Shown in pieces: positions 1 through 7,707 of a stretch of 13,703 nt of DNA. This DNA is from Oscillospiraceae bacterium (GTDB lineage Bacteria; Bacillota; Clostridia; Oscillospirales; Oscillospiraceae): assembly GCA_902783825.1 (NCBI GenBank), contig CACZSJ010000100.1:1-13703 (forward strand). The letters are read 5' to 3'. The position numbers were made by a program, and so were the translations under genes. Under the pieces are notes generated by a model. It was not told the DNA's origin. It was given only the letters and a program-made list of their open reading frames with translations, and did no database searches. Position 1 is the stretch's first letter, and every line of letters begins with the position of its first letter.

Positions 1-1190
1 ACAATGTCGCGGGTATCGCGTGCGATGACCAGTTCCTCGTTGGTGGGAATCACAAAAACCTTCACCTTGGAGTCGGGGGTAGAGATCATAACGTCTTCGC
101 CGCGCTTGGAATTGGCTTCATCGTCAATGGTGACGCCCAGGTAACCGAAATATTCGGAAATGGCGGCGCGGGAGGATTTGCTGTTTTCGCCCACGCCGGC
201 GGTGTATACGATGGCATCCACGCCGTTCATGGCGGCGGCATAGGAGCCGGTGACCTTGGCGACCCAGTAATGGAACATGTCAAGGGCAAGGGCGGCGCGC
301 GGACTGCCCTCGGCGGCGGCGCTGTCCAGATCGCGGAAGTCCGAGGACACGCCGGAGACGCCCAGCATACCGGACTTTTTGTTGAGGATGTCCAGAATCT
401 CGTCGACGCTGCAGCCGTACTTGTTCACCAGGAATTGGATAACGCCCGGGTCAATGTCACCGCTGCGGGTGCCCATGGGCAGGCCGACCAGCGGAGTAAA
501 GCCCATGGAGGTGTCCACGCACTTGCCACCGTCGATGGCGGCGATAGAGGAGCCGTTGCCCATGTGGCAGGAGATGATCTTCAATTCTTCAATGGGCTTG
601 CCCATCAGCTCGGCACAGCGGGCGGAGACGTAGCGGTGCGAAGTACCGTGGAAGCCGTAGCGGCGGATGCCGTCCTTCTCATAGTACTCGTAGGGGATCG
701 CGTACATATAGGCCTTGCCGGGCATGGTCTGATGGAAAGCGGTGTCAAAGACGACGACCATCGGCACATCGCCCATGACGGCGCGGCAGGCGTTAATACC
801 GGCGATGCTGGCGGTGTTGTGCAGCGGCGCGAAGGGAATGCATGCCTCGATAGAGGCCACGACCGTATCGTCGATGAGCACGGAGCGGGAGAACTTTTCG
901 CCGCCATGGACCACCCGGTGGCCCACCGCGTCGATCTCGTCCATGGAACCGACCACGCCGTATTCCGCGCTGGTGAGCTTATCGATCACAGCGGCAATGG
1001 CTTCCGCGTGGGTGGGGAGAGGAAGGTCCTCATCGTAGACCGGCTTGCCGCCCATGAGTGGGCTGTGCTTCAGATGGCCGTCGATGCCGATACGCTCGCA
1101 CAGGCCCTTGGCCATGACCTGCTCGTTGCTCATGTCGATCAGCTGATACTTCAGGGAGGAGCTGCCTGCGTTGATGACAAGAATTTTCAT
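1..1190 (-). CDS. ackA: Acetate kinase (3' end cut by window edge)
   Basis: Cytosolic enzyme that interconverts acetyl phosphate + ADP and acetate + ATP, the ATP-yielding last step of acetate fermentation. The frame reads from ATG at 1190 down to base 1 with no stop, giving 396 complete codons. The family is usually about 400 residues, so only the extreme C-terminus is missing. Visible family motifs are INAGSSSLK (residues 6-14, with Asn7), GHRVVHGG (90-97, with Arg92), GFHGTSHRYVS, GNGSSIAA, MGTRSGDIDPG, and TNEELVIARD near the end (Glu385/Glu386). These correspond to the Asn, Arg, His, Arg and Glu active-site residues known in the family. An AAAGGA Shine-Dalgarno lies about 9 bases before the ATG. 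The gene is divergent from tmcAL. No phosphotransacetylase gene lies directly upstream, unlike the common pta-ackA order; what follows ackA is outside the window. Confidence 0.97.
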   Translation of the reverse strand, partial: MKILVINAGSSSLKYQLIDMSNEQVMAKGLCERIGIDGHLKHSPLMGGKPVYDEDLPLPTHAEAIAAVIDKLTSAEYGVVGSMDEIDAVGHRVVHGGEKFSRSVLIDDTVVASIEACIPFAPLHNTASIAGINACRAVMGDVPMVVVFDTAFHQTMPGKAYMYAIPYEYYEKDGIRRYGFHGTSHRYVSARCAELMGKPIEELKIISCHMGNGSSIAAIDGGKCVDTSMGFTPLVGLPMGTRSGDIDPGVIQFLVNKYGCSVDEILDILNKKSGMLGVSGVSSDFRDLDSAAAEGSPRAALALDMFHYWVAKVTGSYAAAMNGVDAIVYTAGVGENSKSSRAAISEYFGYLGVTIDDEANSKRGEDVMISTPDSKVKVFVIPTNEELVIARDTRDI

Positions 1191-1249
1191 GGAGTTGTTT
1201 CCTTTCTCTTGTAAATATACGCGAAATTAGATAGAATACATACATCAAT

Positions 1250-1277
1250 ATTTTAATACAATTAGCAGAAAACGCAA
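1250..1277 (-). promoter_or_regulatory. Candidate sigma-A promoter for ackA
   Basis: On the minus strand a TTGCGT box (1272-1277) and a TAAAAT box (1250-1255) are separated by 16 bases. Transcription would start near 1243 and give a leader of about 50 bases before the ackA ATG at 1190. The surrounding 127-base divergent region (1191-1317) is very AT-rich compared with the genes. For tmcAL on the plus strand only a weak -10-like TACAAT at 1257-1262 is visible, without a convincing -35, so I do not call that promoter separately. Confidence 0.5.
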
Positions 1278-1317
1278 GTCTTTTTTCAATAATATATCCT
1301 TTTGGAGGAACTAGCGT

Positions 1318-2526
1318 ATGCCGGTGATCGGCGTGATATGTGAATACAATCCCTTTCATAACGGACATGCCTGGCATTTGCGCCGCAGCCGTGAGCTGCT
1401 GCACGAGGACAGCACGGTGATTTGTGTCATGAGCGGCGACTTTGTGCAGCGCGGGGAAGCGGCGGCTTTCTCAAAATTTGCACGTGCGGAAGCTGCTTGC
1501 CGCTGCGGGGCGGACCTGGTGATCGAACTGCCGCTTCCATGGGCGATCTCCTCCGCGGAGAGCTTTGCGCAAGGAGGCGTATCCTTGTTGGATGGACTTG
1601 GCGCGGAGTATCTGAGCTTTGGCAGTGAGCAGGGAGAATTGGCGCCTCTGGAAACGATCGCGGAGGCAATATGCGCCCCCCAGACGCAGGAAGAGATCCG
1701 ACAATTGCTTGCGCAGCAGCCGCAGCTTTCTTATCCTGCAGCGAGGCAGGCGGTCTTAACCCAGCGCTTGGGAGATGGGGCGGATGCCCTTTCCCAGCCA
1801 AACAATATCCTCGGGGTGGAATATATTCGAGCGATTTGGGAGTTTCGGCTGCAGATTCAGCCCATGACGGTGGCGCGGCAGGGGAGCGGCCATGACACAA
1901 GGGGGACTATGCCGGGGATGCGATCGGCCTCGGAGATTCGCAGCATGTTGCAAAGAGGGGAGAGTATCGACGGTGAGGTGCCGTTGGAAGCTGCGGAGAT
2001 TTATGTCAGAGAAGAGAAGGCTGGGCGGATTCCCTGTTTGGAGCGCGTGGAAACCGCGCTGCTCTCGCGGCTGCGCATGTTTGATGAGGCATATTATAGA
2101 GACCTGCCAGACGCCTCGGACGGTGTAGGAGAGCGTTTGTATAAGGCGGTGCGGCAGGGAGAAGACCTGGAGACAGTCCTACAGAAAGCAAAAACCAAAC
2201 GCTATGCCATGGCCAGATTACGTCGAATGACTCTGTGCGCCGCGTTGGGGGTCAAGGCTGGAGAAGCCGATAAACGACCGCCCTATGCCCGCGTGTTGGC
2301 TATGAACGACAGAGGCCGAGGCTATTTGGCCTCGCTGCGCAAGCGGGATGGTCTTCCCTTGCTGATTAAGCCTTCCACGGTCAGCAAGCTGTCTGCGGAT
2401 TGCCGGACACTGTTTGCCAGGGAAGCCGCTGCCCATGACCTCTATACCCTGTGTTACGGCGCACGCGAGTCGCGCCTGATGGGGGAGGACTGGAGAAATG
2501 GCCCTGTTCTTGTTGAATCAGGATGA
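1318..2526 (+). CDS. tmcAL: tRNA(Met) cytidine acetate ligase (YlbM/TmcAL family)
   Basis: The family uses acetate and ATP, through an acetyl-adenylate, to form N4-acetylcytidine at the wobble base C34 of elongator tRNA-Met. The 402-residue product matches the usual length of about 400. The N-terminus GVICEYNPFHNGH carries the HxGH nucleotidylyltransferase motif (His14-Asn-Gly-His17). It is followed by VMSGDFVQRGE and KFARAEAA, both characteristic of this family, and by QPNNILGVEYIRA and SASEIRSM further on. The start is fixed by GGAGGA about 9 bases upstream. It is divergent from ackA, so both genes of the pair handle acetate. No strong terminator follows; the next promoter begins about 40 bases after the stop. 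The assignment is by recognisable motifs over the whole length. Confidence 0.93.
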   Translation: MPVIGVICEYNPFHNGHAWHLRRSRELLHEDSTVICVMSGDFVQRGEAAAFSKFARAEAACRCGADLVIELPLPWAISSAESFAQGGVSLLDGLGAEYLSFGSEQGELAPLETIAEAICAPQTQEEIRQLLAQQPQLSYPAARQAVLTQRLGDGADALSQPNNILGVEYIRAIWEFRLQIQPMTVARQGSGHDTRGTMPGMRSASEIRSMLQRGESIDGEVPLEAAEIYVREEKAGRIPCLERVETALLSRLRMFDEAYYRDLPDASDGVGERLYKAVRQGEDLETVLQKAKTKRYAMARLRRMTLCAALGVKAGEADKRPPYARVLAMNDRGRGYLASLRKRDGLPLLIKPSTVSKLSADCRTLFAREAAAHDLYTLCYGARESRLMGEDWRNGPVLVESG

Positions 2527-2568
2527 AATCTATCGTCTGCATCTGCAAAATTTAGGCATAATCCACAA

Positions 2569-2597
2569 TTGCATTTTCGGCTTGGTTCCGTCATAAT
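2569..2597 (+). promoter_or_regulatory. Candidate promoter of the Liv operon
   Basis: TTGCAT (2569-2574) and CATAAT (2592-2597) are separated by exactly 17 bases. The -10 matches consensus at five of six positions; the -35 keeps TTG. The predicted start is near 2604, just before the hairpin at 2607-2652. It lies in the 148-base gap between tmcAL and the binding-protein gene. Confidence 0.6.
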
Positions 2598-2606
2598 GAA
2601 CATATC

Positions 2607-2652
2607 TTCGCAGGCAAACAAATGTCCGCGAAACGCGGACAAGCCCTGCGGA
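2607..2652 (+). promoter_or_regulatory. Nested stem-loop in the Liv operon leader
   Basis: An inner hairpin of eight perfect base pairs (TGTCCGCG 2623-2630 with CGCGGACA 2634-2641, loop AAA) sits inside an outer stem (2607-2614 with 2645-2652, eight pairs including one G-U). No U-tract follows, so it is not an ordinary terminator. It ends about nine bases before the GAGGAGG ribosome site at 2661-2667. It could stabilise the mRNA 5' end or regulate translation; the role is not visible from sequence. Confidence 0.55.
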
Positions 2653-2674
2653 AATATCATGAGGAGGATTTGAA

Positions 2675-3880
2675 ATGAAAAAGATTTTGGCCCTTGCTAT
2701 GGCATTGATTATGCTCTTTGCGCTTTGTGCCTGCGGCAGTCAGCCTGCGGCCAGCAGCGCACCGGCCGCCAACTCCAGCGACAATGAAGCCAGCGCCAAC
2801 CCTGTCGTAAAGATCGGCGTGTTCGAGCCGCAGTCCGGCGACAACGGCGCCGGCGGCAAGCAGGAGGTGCTGGGAATGCAGTATGCAAACCAGCTGACCC
2901 CCACCGTGGAAATCGCGGGTCAGGTCTATGATGTGGAGCTTGTCTACGCGGACAATGCTTCCTCCAATGACAAGGCCCCAACCGCCGCGCAGACTTTGAT
3001 TTCCAACGGCGTGTCCCTGGTGCTCGGTTCCTACGGCTCGGGCGTCTCGATCGCTGCGGGTGATACCTTCTCCGCTGCCGGCGTTCCGGCCATCGGCGTG
3101 ACCTGCACCAACCCCCAGGTTACCTCTGACTGTGACGTTTACTTCCGCATTTGCTTCTTGGATCCTTTCCAGGGCACGGTGCTGGCCAACTACGCCAAGA
3201 GCGAGCTGAAGGCCACCAAAGCCTACTGCCTGGCCAAGCAGGGCGACGACTACTCCGGCGGCCTGTGCAACTACTTCATTGAGGCCTTCGGCAAGGAAAA
3301 CTGTGTCTACGAGCAATTCCCGGAGGGCACCTCTGACTACTCCACTTATATCACCAACGCGCAGAACCAGGGCTGCGACGTCTTCTTCTCCCCGGTTTCC
3401 ACCGAGGCCGCTGCGCAGATCATTGCCAAAGCCGATACCCAGGCTCTGGGTATGCCCATTCTGGCCGGCGACACCTGGGACTCCAACGTCATCCTGAATG
3501 CCGCGAAGGGCACCGACGTCCAGGTTTGTGTGACCACCTTCTACCAGGAAGGCGCTGACGCCAACTTTGATGCGGGCATCAAGGCCTGGATCAACGGCGA
3601 TGCCACGGCGCTGGCCAACAACGGCGGCAACGATGAGCTGGCCGCGGTGACGGTTATGGGCTTTGACGCTTACTACGTGGCACTGGAGGCGCTGAAGGCC
3701 GCCGGCTCCACGGATCCCGCCGAGGTGCTGAAGGTCCTGCCCAGCCTGAACTATGAGGGTGTGACCGGCGCCATCGCTTTCGACGAGATCGGCGATGCGC
3801 TGCGCGACAGCGCCTTCGTCAAGGAGTGCAACACCGAGACCGGTGTTTGGGACTTTGTGACGGTGGCTAAAGTCGGCTGA
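2675..3880 (+). CDS. livJ: Branched-chain amino acid-type ABC transporter substrate-binding lipoprotein
   Basis: Extracellular receptor of a Liv-type importer, expected to be tethered to the membrane by a lipid anchor. The 401-residue product starts with a lipoprotein signal: two lysines, a hydrophobic stretch, and a lipobox Leu-Cys-Ala-Cys with the modified cysteine at position 20. A Ser/Ala/Asn-rich linker (about 21-43) follows, then a Peripla_BP_6-type fold beginning KIGVFEPQSGDNG. The segment LVLGSYGSGVSIAAGDTF resembles the ligand-contacting region of LivJ/LivK proteins. The start is supported by GAGGAGG eight bases before the ATG. It is the first gene of the operon and is separated from the permeases by a hairpin, as is common where the receptor is made in excess. 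The exact ligand cannot be read from sequence: leucine/isoleucine/valine is the family default, but amides or other amino acids are possible. Confidence 0.93.
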   Translation: MKKILALAMALIMLFALCACGSQPAASSAPAANSSDNEASANPVVKIGVFEPQSGDNGAGGKQEVLGMQYANQLTPTVEIAGQVYDVELVYADNASSNDKAPTAAQTLISNGVSLVLGSYGSGVSIAAGDTFSAAGVPAIGVTCTNPQVTSDCDVYFRICFLDPFQGTVLANYAKSELKATKAYCLAKQGDDYSGGLCNYFIEAFGKENCVYEQFPEGTSDYSTYITNAQNQGCDVFFSPVSTEAAAQIIAKADTQALGMPILAGDTWDSNVILNAAKGTDVQVCVTTFYQEGADANFDAGIKAWINGDATALANNGGNDELAAVTVMGFDAYYVALEALKAAGSTDPAEVLKVLPSLNYEGVTGAIAFDEIGDALRDSAFVKECNTETGVWDFVTVAKVG

Positions 3881-3904
3881 GTCTGAGACAAACGGAACAG
3901 CATG

Positions 3905-3929
3905 CTGGCGGGGGCACTGCCCCTGCCAG
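3905..3929 (+). terminator. Intra-operon hairpin between binding protein and permease genes
   Basis: CTGGCGGGGGC pairs with GCCCCTGCCAG over eleven base pairs (one G-U) around a three-base ACT loop. Only a short TTT (3930-3932) follows, so it is probably a leaky terminator or an mRNA-stabilising stem rather than a full stop. It lies between the receptor gene and livH, where it would give more receptor than permease transcript. Confidence 0.55.
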
Positions 3930-3971
3930 TTTCCCATTGTCTATGTATACCAAGAAAAGGGAGGAACCCCT

Positions 3972-4898
3972 ATGAGTTTAGCGAGAACGGTGCTGCCCTA
4001 CGTCATCTCCGGGATCTCCGTTGGCGGCCAGTACGCGCTGATCGCAATCGGCTATACGATGGTTTACGGCATCCTGCGCCTGATCAACTTCGCCCATGGC
4101 GACGTGTTCATGGTTGCGGGCTTGATGATGGTGTATCTGGTGGCCTCGGTGCCGCTTGTTCTGGCCATCCCGCTGATGATCGCGCTGACGGTGCTGCTGG
4201 GCTTTGCCATTGAGCGCGTTGCCTACAAGCCCCTGCGCACGGCGCCCAGAATGTCGGTGATGATCTCCGCTATCGGTGTGAGCTATCTGCTGCAGAACCT
4301 GGCCCTGTACATCACGGGCGGTCTGAACAAAAACTATCCGGCCATCCCCTGGATTTCCGACAGGATTACGGTTTTCGGCATGGAGACCACGCGGGTTACC
4401 GTCATTACGCCTTTTCTGACGATCTTCCTGGTGGCGGTGCTGGTGTGGCTGATTAACCATACCAAGATCGGCATGGCCATGCGTGCAGTCTCCGTGGATT
4501 TTGAGACCTCGCAGCTCATGGGCATCAAGATCAACAGCGTCATCTCCGCCACCTTTATCATTGGTACCTTCCTGGCGGCGGTGGGCTCTGTGCTGTATTT
4601 TACCAACTATCCTGGGGTCGTGCCCACCTCCGGCGCCATGCCCGGCCTCAAGGCCTTCGTAGCGGCTGTCTTCGGTGGGATCGGTTCCATTCCCGGCGCG
4701 GTGATCGGCGCCTTCATCATCGGCATCTGTGAGAGCATCATCAAGGGGCTGGACACGATCCTGATCGTCAACGGCGCTATTACAGAGCAGATCGGACTTG
4801 CGACCTTCTCCGACGCTTTCACCTTTGTTCTGCTCATTGTTATCCTGGTCTTTAAGCCTACTGGACTCTTTGGCGAAAAGACCACCGACAAGGTCTGA
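3972..4898 (+). CDS. livH: Branched-chain amino acid ABC transporter permease, LivH type
   Basis: Integral membrane half of the import channel. The 308-residue product has the LivH hallmarks: an N-terminal segment with YTMVYGILRLINFAHGD (NFAHG at 39-43), several strongly hydrophobic segments consistent with about eight membrane passes, and a cytoplasmic coupling loop AMRAVSVDFETSQLMGI that contacts the ATPases in this family. The C-terminal region VAAVFGGIGSIPGAVIGAF is also typical. The length fits the family (about 290-310). An AAAGGGAGGA ribosome site precedes the ATG. It follows the intergenic hairpin and is 14 bases from livM. Confidence 0.95.
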   Translation: MSLARTVLPYVISGISVGGQYALIAIGYTMVYGILRLINFAHGDVFMVAGLMMVYLVASVPLVLAIPLMIALTVLLGFAIERVAYKPLRTAPRMSVMISAIGVSYLLQNLALYITGGLNKNYPAIPWISDRITVFGMETTRVTVITPFLTIFLVAVLVWLINHTKIGMAMRAVSVDFETSQLMGIKINSVISATFIIGTFLAAVGSVLYFTNYPGVVPTSGAMPGLKAFVAAVFGGIGSIPGAVIGAFIIGICESIIKGLDTILIVNGAITEQIGLATFSDAFTFVLLIVILVFKPTGLFGEKTTDKV

Positions 4899-4912
4899 GA
4901 GGGGGGCGCACT

Positions 4913-6070
4913 ATGACGGAAACAAAAAGCCGCAGAGCTTCCTGGCTTGCCCTGCTCCTGATCCTTCTGTTTTGGGCTGCAGTTATCCTGCTCGACCAGA
5001 TTATTAAGCCCACTGACAAGCTCTACATGCTGCTGACGGTGCTGCAAAAGGGCTCGGTTTACGCCCTGGCGGCAGTATCTATGAACCTGCTCAACGGCTA
5101 TACGGGCCTGTTTTCCCTCGGCCACGCAGGCTTCATGCTCGTGGGCGCCTATACTTATGCGATCTTCACCATCCCCTCGACGGCGCGGGATACGGTGTAT
5201 CAATACTATAACGCGGCCATCCGCGTTTCCTTCCCGGAAATCTTCAGCGGTGCGCTGGGCGGTTTTGGCACGGTGCTGGGCGTCGCTCTGGCCGTAATCC
5301 TGGCGGGGCTAATGGCAGCAATCCTAGCCTATCTAATCGGCCTGCCGGTGCTGCGCTTAAAGTCGGACTATCTGGCGATCGCGACGCTGGGCTTTGCAGA
5401 AATCGTTCGCGCTGTCTTTCAATGGAGCAAGCTCGGCCCTATCACCAATGGCTCGAATCTGCTCAAGAGCTTTGCGCGTACCAGTACCTTTAAGCTTAGC
5501 ATCGGGGAGATGAGCATCAGCCTGTCCACCTTCGTTCCGGTGCTGATTGCGACCTTGTCCATCACGGTTATCGTGCTGATCGTCAATTCTACTTACGGTC
5601 GCGCTTTCAAAGCGATCCGGGACGATGAGGTTGCCGCAGAGGCCATGGGTATCAACCTCGCCCGGCACAAGATGCTTTCTTTCGTGACGAGCTCCTTCTT
5701 CGCTGGCGTGGCCGGCGCCACTATGGCGATGGTACTCTCGATTGCCCAGGCCAACAATTTCAAATCCGCCATGACCTACGAGATTCTGCTGATGGTTGTT
5801 CTTGGCGGCATTGGATCGATCTCCGGCTCGGTGATGGGCTCGATGCTCTTTGTGGCCGCATCTGAGTGGTGGCTGCGTGGCCTCGATTCCGGGCGTTTCC
5901 TTGGCATCAACGCTCCGGGCGTTTTCCGCAACGGCTTCCGCCTGGTCGTTTTTTCCGTGGTCATCATGATCGTGGTGCTCTTCTTCCGCAAGGGAATCAT
6001 GGGTGAGCGAGAGTTGCCAGATCTCTTCCGTAAGCGAAAGAAGCCTGCGGTAAAGGAGGCGACGGAATGA
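4913..6070 (+). CDS. livM: Branched-chain amino acid ABC transporter permease, LivM type
   Basis: Second membrane subunit of the importer, expected to pair with LivH. The 385-residue product has a basic N-terminal tail, a first membrane segment at about residues 9-32, and the conserved NLLNGYTGLFSLGHAGF block (SLGHAG at 68-73). Further hydrophobic segments follow, then the ATPase-contact loop AIRDDEVAAEAMGI at 234-247 and LLMVVLGGIGSISGSVMGS. The tail after the last membrane segment is short and basic, hence probably cytoplasmic. Its stop overlaps the livG start in an ATGA arrangement, indicating translational coupling. A GAGGGGGG ribosome site precedes the ATG. Confidence 0.95.
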   Translation: MTETKSRRASWLALLLILLFWAAVILLDQIIKPTDKLYMLLTVLQKGSVYALAAVSMNLLNGYTGLFSLGHAGFMLVGAYTYAIFTIPSTARDTVYQYYNAAIRVSFPEIFSGALGGFGTVLGVALAVILAGLMAAILAYLIGLPVLRLKSDYLAIATLGFAEIVRAVFQWSKLGPITNGSNLLKSFARTSTFKLSIGEMSISLSTFVPVLIATLSITVIVLIVNSTYGRAFKAIRDDEVAAEAMGINLARHKMLSFVTSSFFAGVAGATMAMVLSIAQANNFKSAMTYEILLMVVLGGIGSISGSVMGSMLFVAASEWWLRGLDSGRFLGINAPGVFRNGFRLVVFSVVIMIVVLFFRKGIMGERELPDLFRKRKKPAVKEATE

Positions 6071-6924
6071 GCGAGAAGAGACAAATCCTGAAGGTGGAAA
6101 ATGTTACCATGCAGTTTGGCGGCGTGGTGGCTGTGAACGATTTGAACCTGGAGGTTGAGGAGGGCGAGATTGTCGCCATCATCGGCCCCAACGGCGCTGG
6201 AAAGACGACGGCCTTTAACGTCATTACCGGTGTGTACGCGCCCAGCAACGGCCGTGTGTATTTCGATGAAAAGTGTGTGGTTGAAAACCATCCGCACGGA
6301 AAGCAAAAGAAGCTGTACATGGGCGAAAACGCTGACGCCTACAGCCGCGTCCTGGAGCCGACGCCGGATCAGCTTACGAAATTGGGCATGGCCCGCACCT
6401 TCCAGAATATTCGCCTCTGGAAGAGTATGACGGTCTTTGACAACGTGCTGATTGCCAAGCATCTGCATCGCAGCAGCAATCTCTTTACCGCTGCGTTTCG
6501 CGGCAATAGAAAAGAGGAGCAGCGACAGCGGCAGGAAGTGGACGAGCTGCTGGAGGTTGTGGGCTTAACGGATGTGCGGGACGAGCTTGCCACCTCGCTG
6601 CCCTACGGCAAGCAGCGGCGGCTGGAGATCGCCCGGGCACTTGCGGCTAATCCCAAGCTGCTATTGTTAGATGAGCCGGCGGCAGGCATGAATCCGCAGG
6701 AAACCCAAGAGCTGACCCGGTTTATCGGGGAGATCCGCGATCGTTTCCAGGTGACGATTCTGCTGATTGAGCACCACATGGATCTGGTCATGGACATTTC
6801 CGACAGAATTTACGTGCTGGACTTCGGCAAGCTGATCGCCCAGGGAACGCCTGCGGAGATTCAGAGCAATGAAAAGGTGATTGACGCGTATCTGGGGGTG
6901 GTAGACGATGCTGAAAATACATGA
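6067..6924 (+). CDS. livG: Branched-chain amino acid ABC transporter ATP-binding protein, LivG type
   Basis: One of two cytoplasmic ATPases driving the importer. Visible motifs are Walker A GPNGAGKTT (40-48), the Q-loop in GMARTFQNIRLW (Gln113), the LivG-type signature LPYGKQRR (178-185), Walker B LLLLDEP with Asp202 and Glu203, and the switch His236. At 285 residues it is about 30 longer than a standard LivG of about 255. The extra length lies at roughly 69-98, between the beta-strand VYFDE and the Q-loop, and is rich in Lys, Asn and His. I believe similar insertions occur in other Firmicutes LivG proteins, but that is from memory. The start overlaps the livM stop by four bases and the end overlaps livF by 17, so coupled translation is likely. 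Confidence 0.95.
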   Translation: MSEKRQILKVENVTMQFGGVVAVNDLNLEVEEGEIVAIIGPNGAGKTTAFNVITGVYAPSNGRVYFDEKCVVENHPHGKQKKLYMGENADAYSRVLEPTPDQLTKLGMARTFQNIRLWKSMTVFDNVLIAKHLHRSSNLFTAAFRGNRKEEQRQRQEVDELLEVVGLTDVRDELATSLPYGKQRRLEIARALAANPKLLLLDEPAAGMNPQETQELTRFIGEIRDRFQVTILLIEHHMDLVMDISDRIYVLDFGKLIAQGTPAEIQSNEKVIDAYLGVVDDAENT

Positions 6925-7612
6925 CCTGCATGTGTCCTATGGCGGGATCAAGGCCCTGCGCGGCATTGACCTGGAGGTCCCGGACGGTAAGATCGTTACC
7001 CTCATCGGCGCGAACGGCGCCGGGAAGTCCACCACCTTGCGTACCATTTCCGGACTGGTCAAGGCGGAGAGCGGTTCGGTGACCTACAATGGGGTCGAGC
7101 TGCTGGGTCAACCCATATACAAGATCCTGGAGATGGGCATCGCCATGGTTCCCGAGGGCCGGCGGGTTTTTGCGAACCTTTCGGTTTTGGAGAATCTGAA
7201 AATCGGTGCATATCTGCGGAAGGATCGCAATGAAATCGAGACGGATCTCAAGTGGGTGTACTCCCTGTTTCCGCGACTGGAGGAGCGTTCCTGGCAGCTG
7301 GCCGGAACCCTTTCCGGCGGCGAGCAGCAGATGCTGGCGGTAGGACGCGCGCTGATGAGCCGCCCGAAGCTGATGATGATGGACGAACCCTCCTTGGGTC
7401 TTGCGCCCCTTGTGGTCAAAGGGATCTTCGAAATTATCAAAGAAATCAACAGGCAAGGCGTGACGGTGCTGCTGATTGAGCAGAACGCCAACATGGCTCT
7501 GAAGACGGCGGATATCGGATACGTGTTGGAAACCGGTCAGATCACACTGACGGGAAGCGGGCAGGAATTGCTCACGAATGAAGCGGTCAAAAAAGCTTAT
7601 TTGGGAGAATAA
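6908..7612 (+). CDS. livF: Branched-chain amino acid ABC transporter ATP-binding protein, LivF type
   Basis: Second cytoplasmic ATPase of the importer, expected to form a heterodimer with LivG. The 234-residue product has the normal LivF length. Motifs are Walker A GANGAGKST (34-42), MVPEGRRVFANLSVLENL (typical of LivF), signature LSGGEQQ (135-141), Walker B LMMMDEP with Asp159 and Glu160, and LLIEQNANMAL, where LivF proteins carry Gln in place of the usual switch His. The GTG/ATG region is inside livG; the ATG at 6908 aligns with the normal N-terminus MLKIHDLHVSYGG. A strong terminator follows within five bases of the stop. Confidence 0.95.
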   Translation: MLKIHDLHVSYGGIKALRGIDLEVPDGKIVTLIGANGAGKSTTLRTISGLVKAESGSVTYNGVELLGQPIYKILEMGIAMVPEGRRVFANLSVLENLKIGAYLRKDRNEIETDLKWVYSLFPRLEERSWQLAGTLSGGEQQMLAVGRALMSRPKLMMMDEPSLGLAPLVVKGIFEIIKEINRQGVTVLLIEQNANMALKTADIGYVLETGQITLTGSGQELLTNEAVKKAYLGE

Positions 7613-7616
7613 GAGG

Positions 7617-7648
7617 AAACCGGCGCTGCATTTCGCAGCGTCGGTTTT
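7617..7648 (+). terminator. Rho-independent terminator of the Liv operon
   Basis: ACCGGCGCTGC (7619-7629) pairs with GCAGCGTCGGT (7635-7645) over eleven pairs with one G-U, around the loop ATTTC. Flanking A and T bases extend the stem, and TTTT (7645-7648) begins the U-tract. It lies directly after the livF stop. Confidence 0.9.
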
Positions 7649-7651
7649 GCC

Positions 7652-7680
7652 TTTACATCTGTTTCTTCTCGTGTTAGAAT
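7652..7680 (+). promoter_or_regulatory. Extended -10 promoter for the prfA operon
   Basis: TTTACA (7652-7657) and TAGAAT (7675-7680) are 17 bases apart, each matching consensus at five of six positions. A TG one base upstream of the -10 (7672-7673) makes it an extended -10 element. The predicted start near 7687 gives a leader of about 20 bases before prfA. It lies immediately after the Liv terminator, so the operons are cleanly separated. Confidence 0.75.
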
Positions 7681-7707
7681 AACCGGGACATTAGATGGGA
7701 GCAGACT

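Noticed and set aside
270..1214. A 314-codon plus-strand frame opposite ackA
   Set aside because: The minus strand encodes acetate kinase with all motifs; the plus frame is a low-complexity mirror of it.
2657..3937. A 426-codon frame on the minus strand opposite the binding-protein gene
   Set aside because: Its length follows from the codon bias and GC-rich third positions of the real gene. The plus frame has a lipoprotein signal, ribosome site and family motifs; the minus frame has none.
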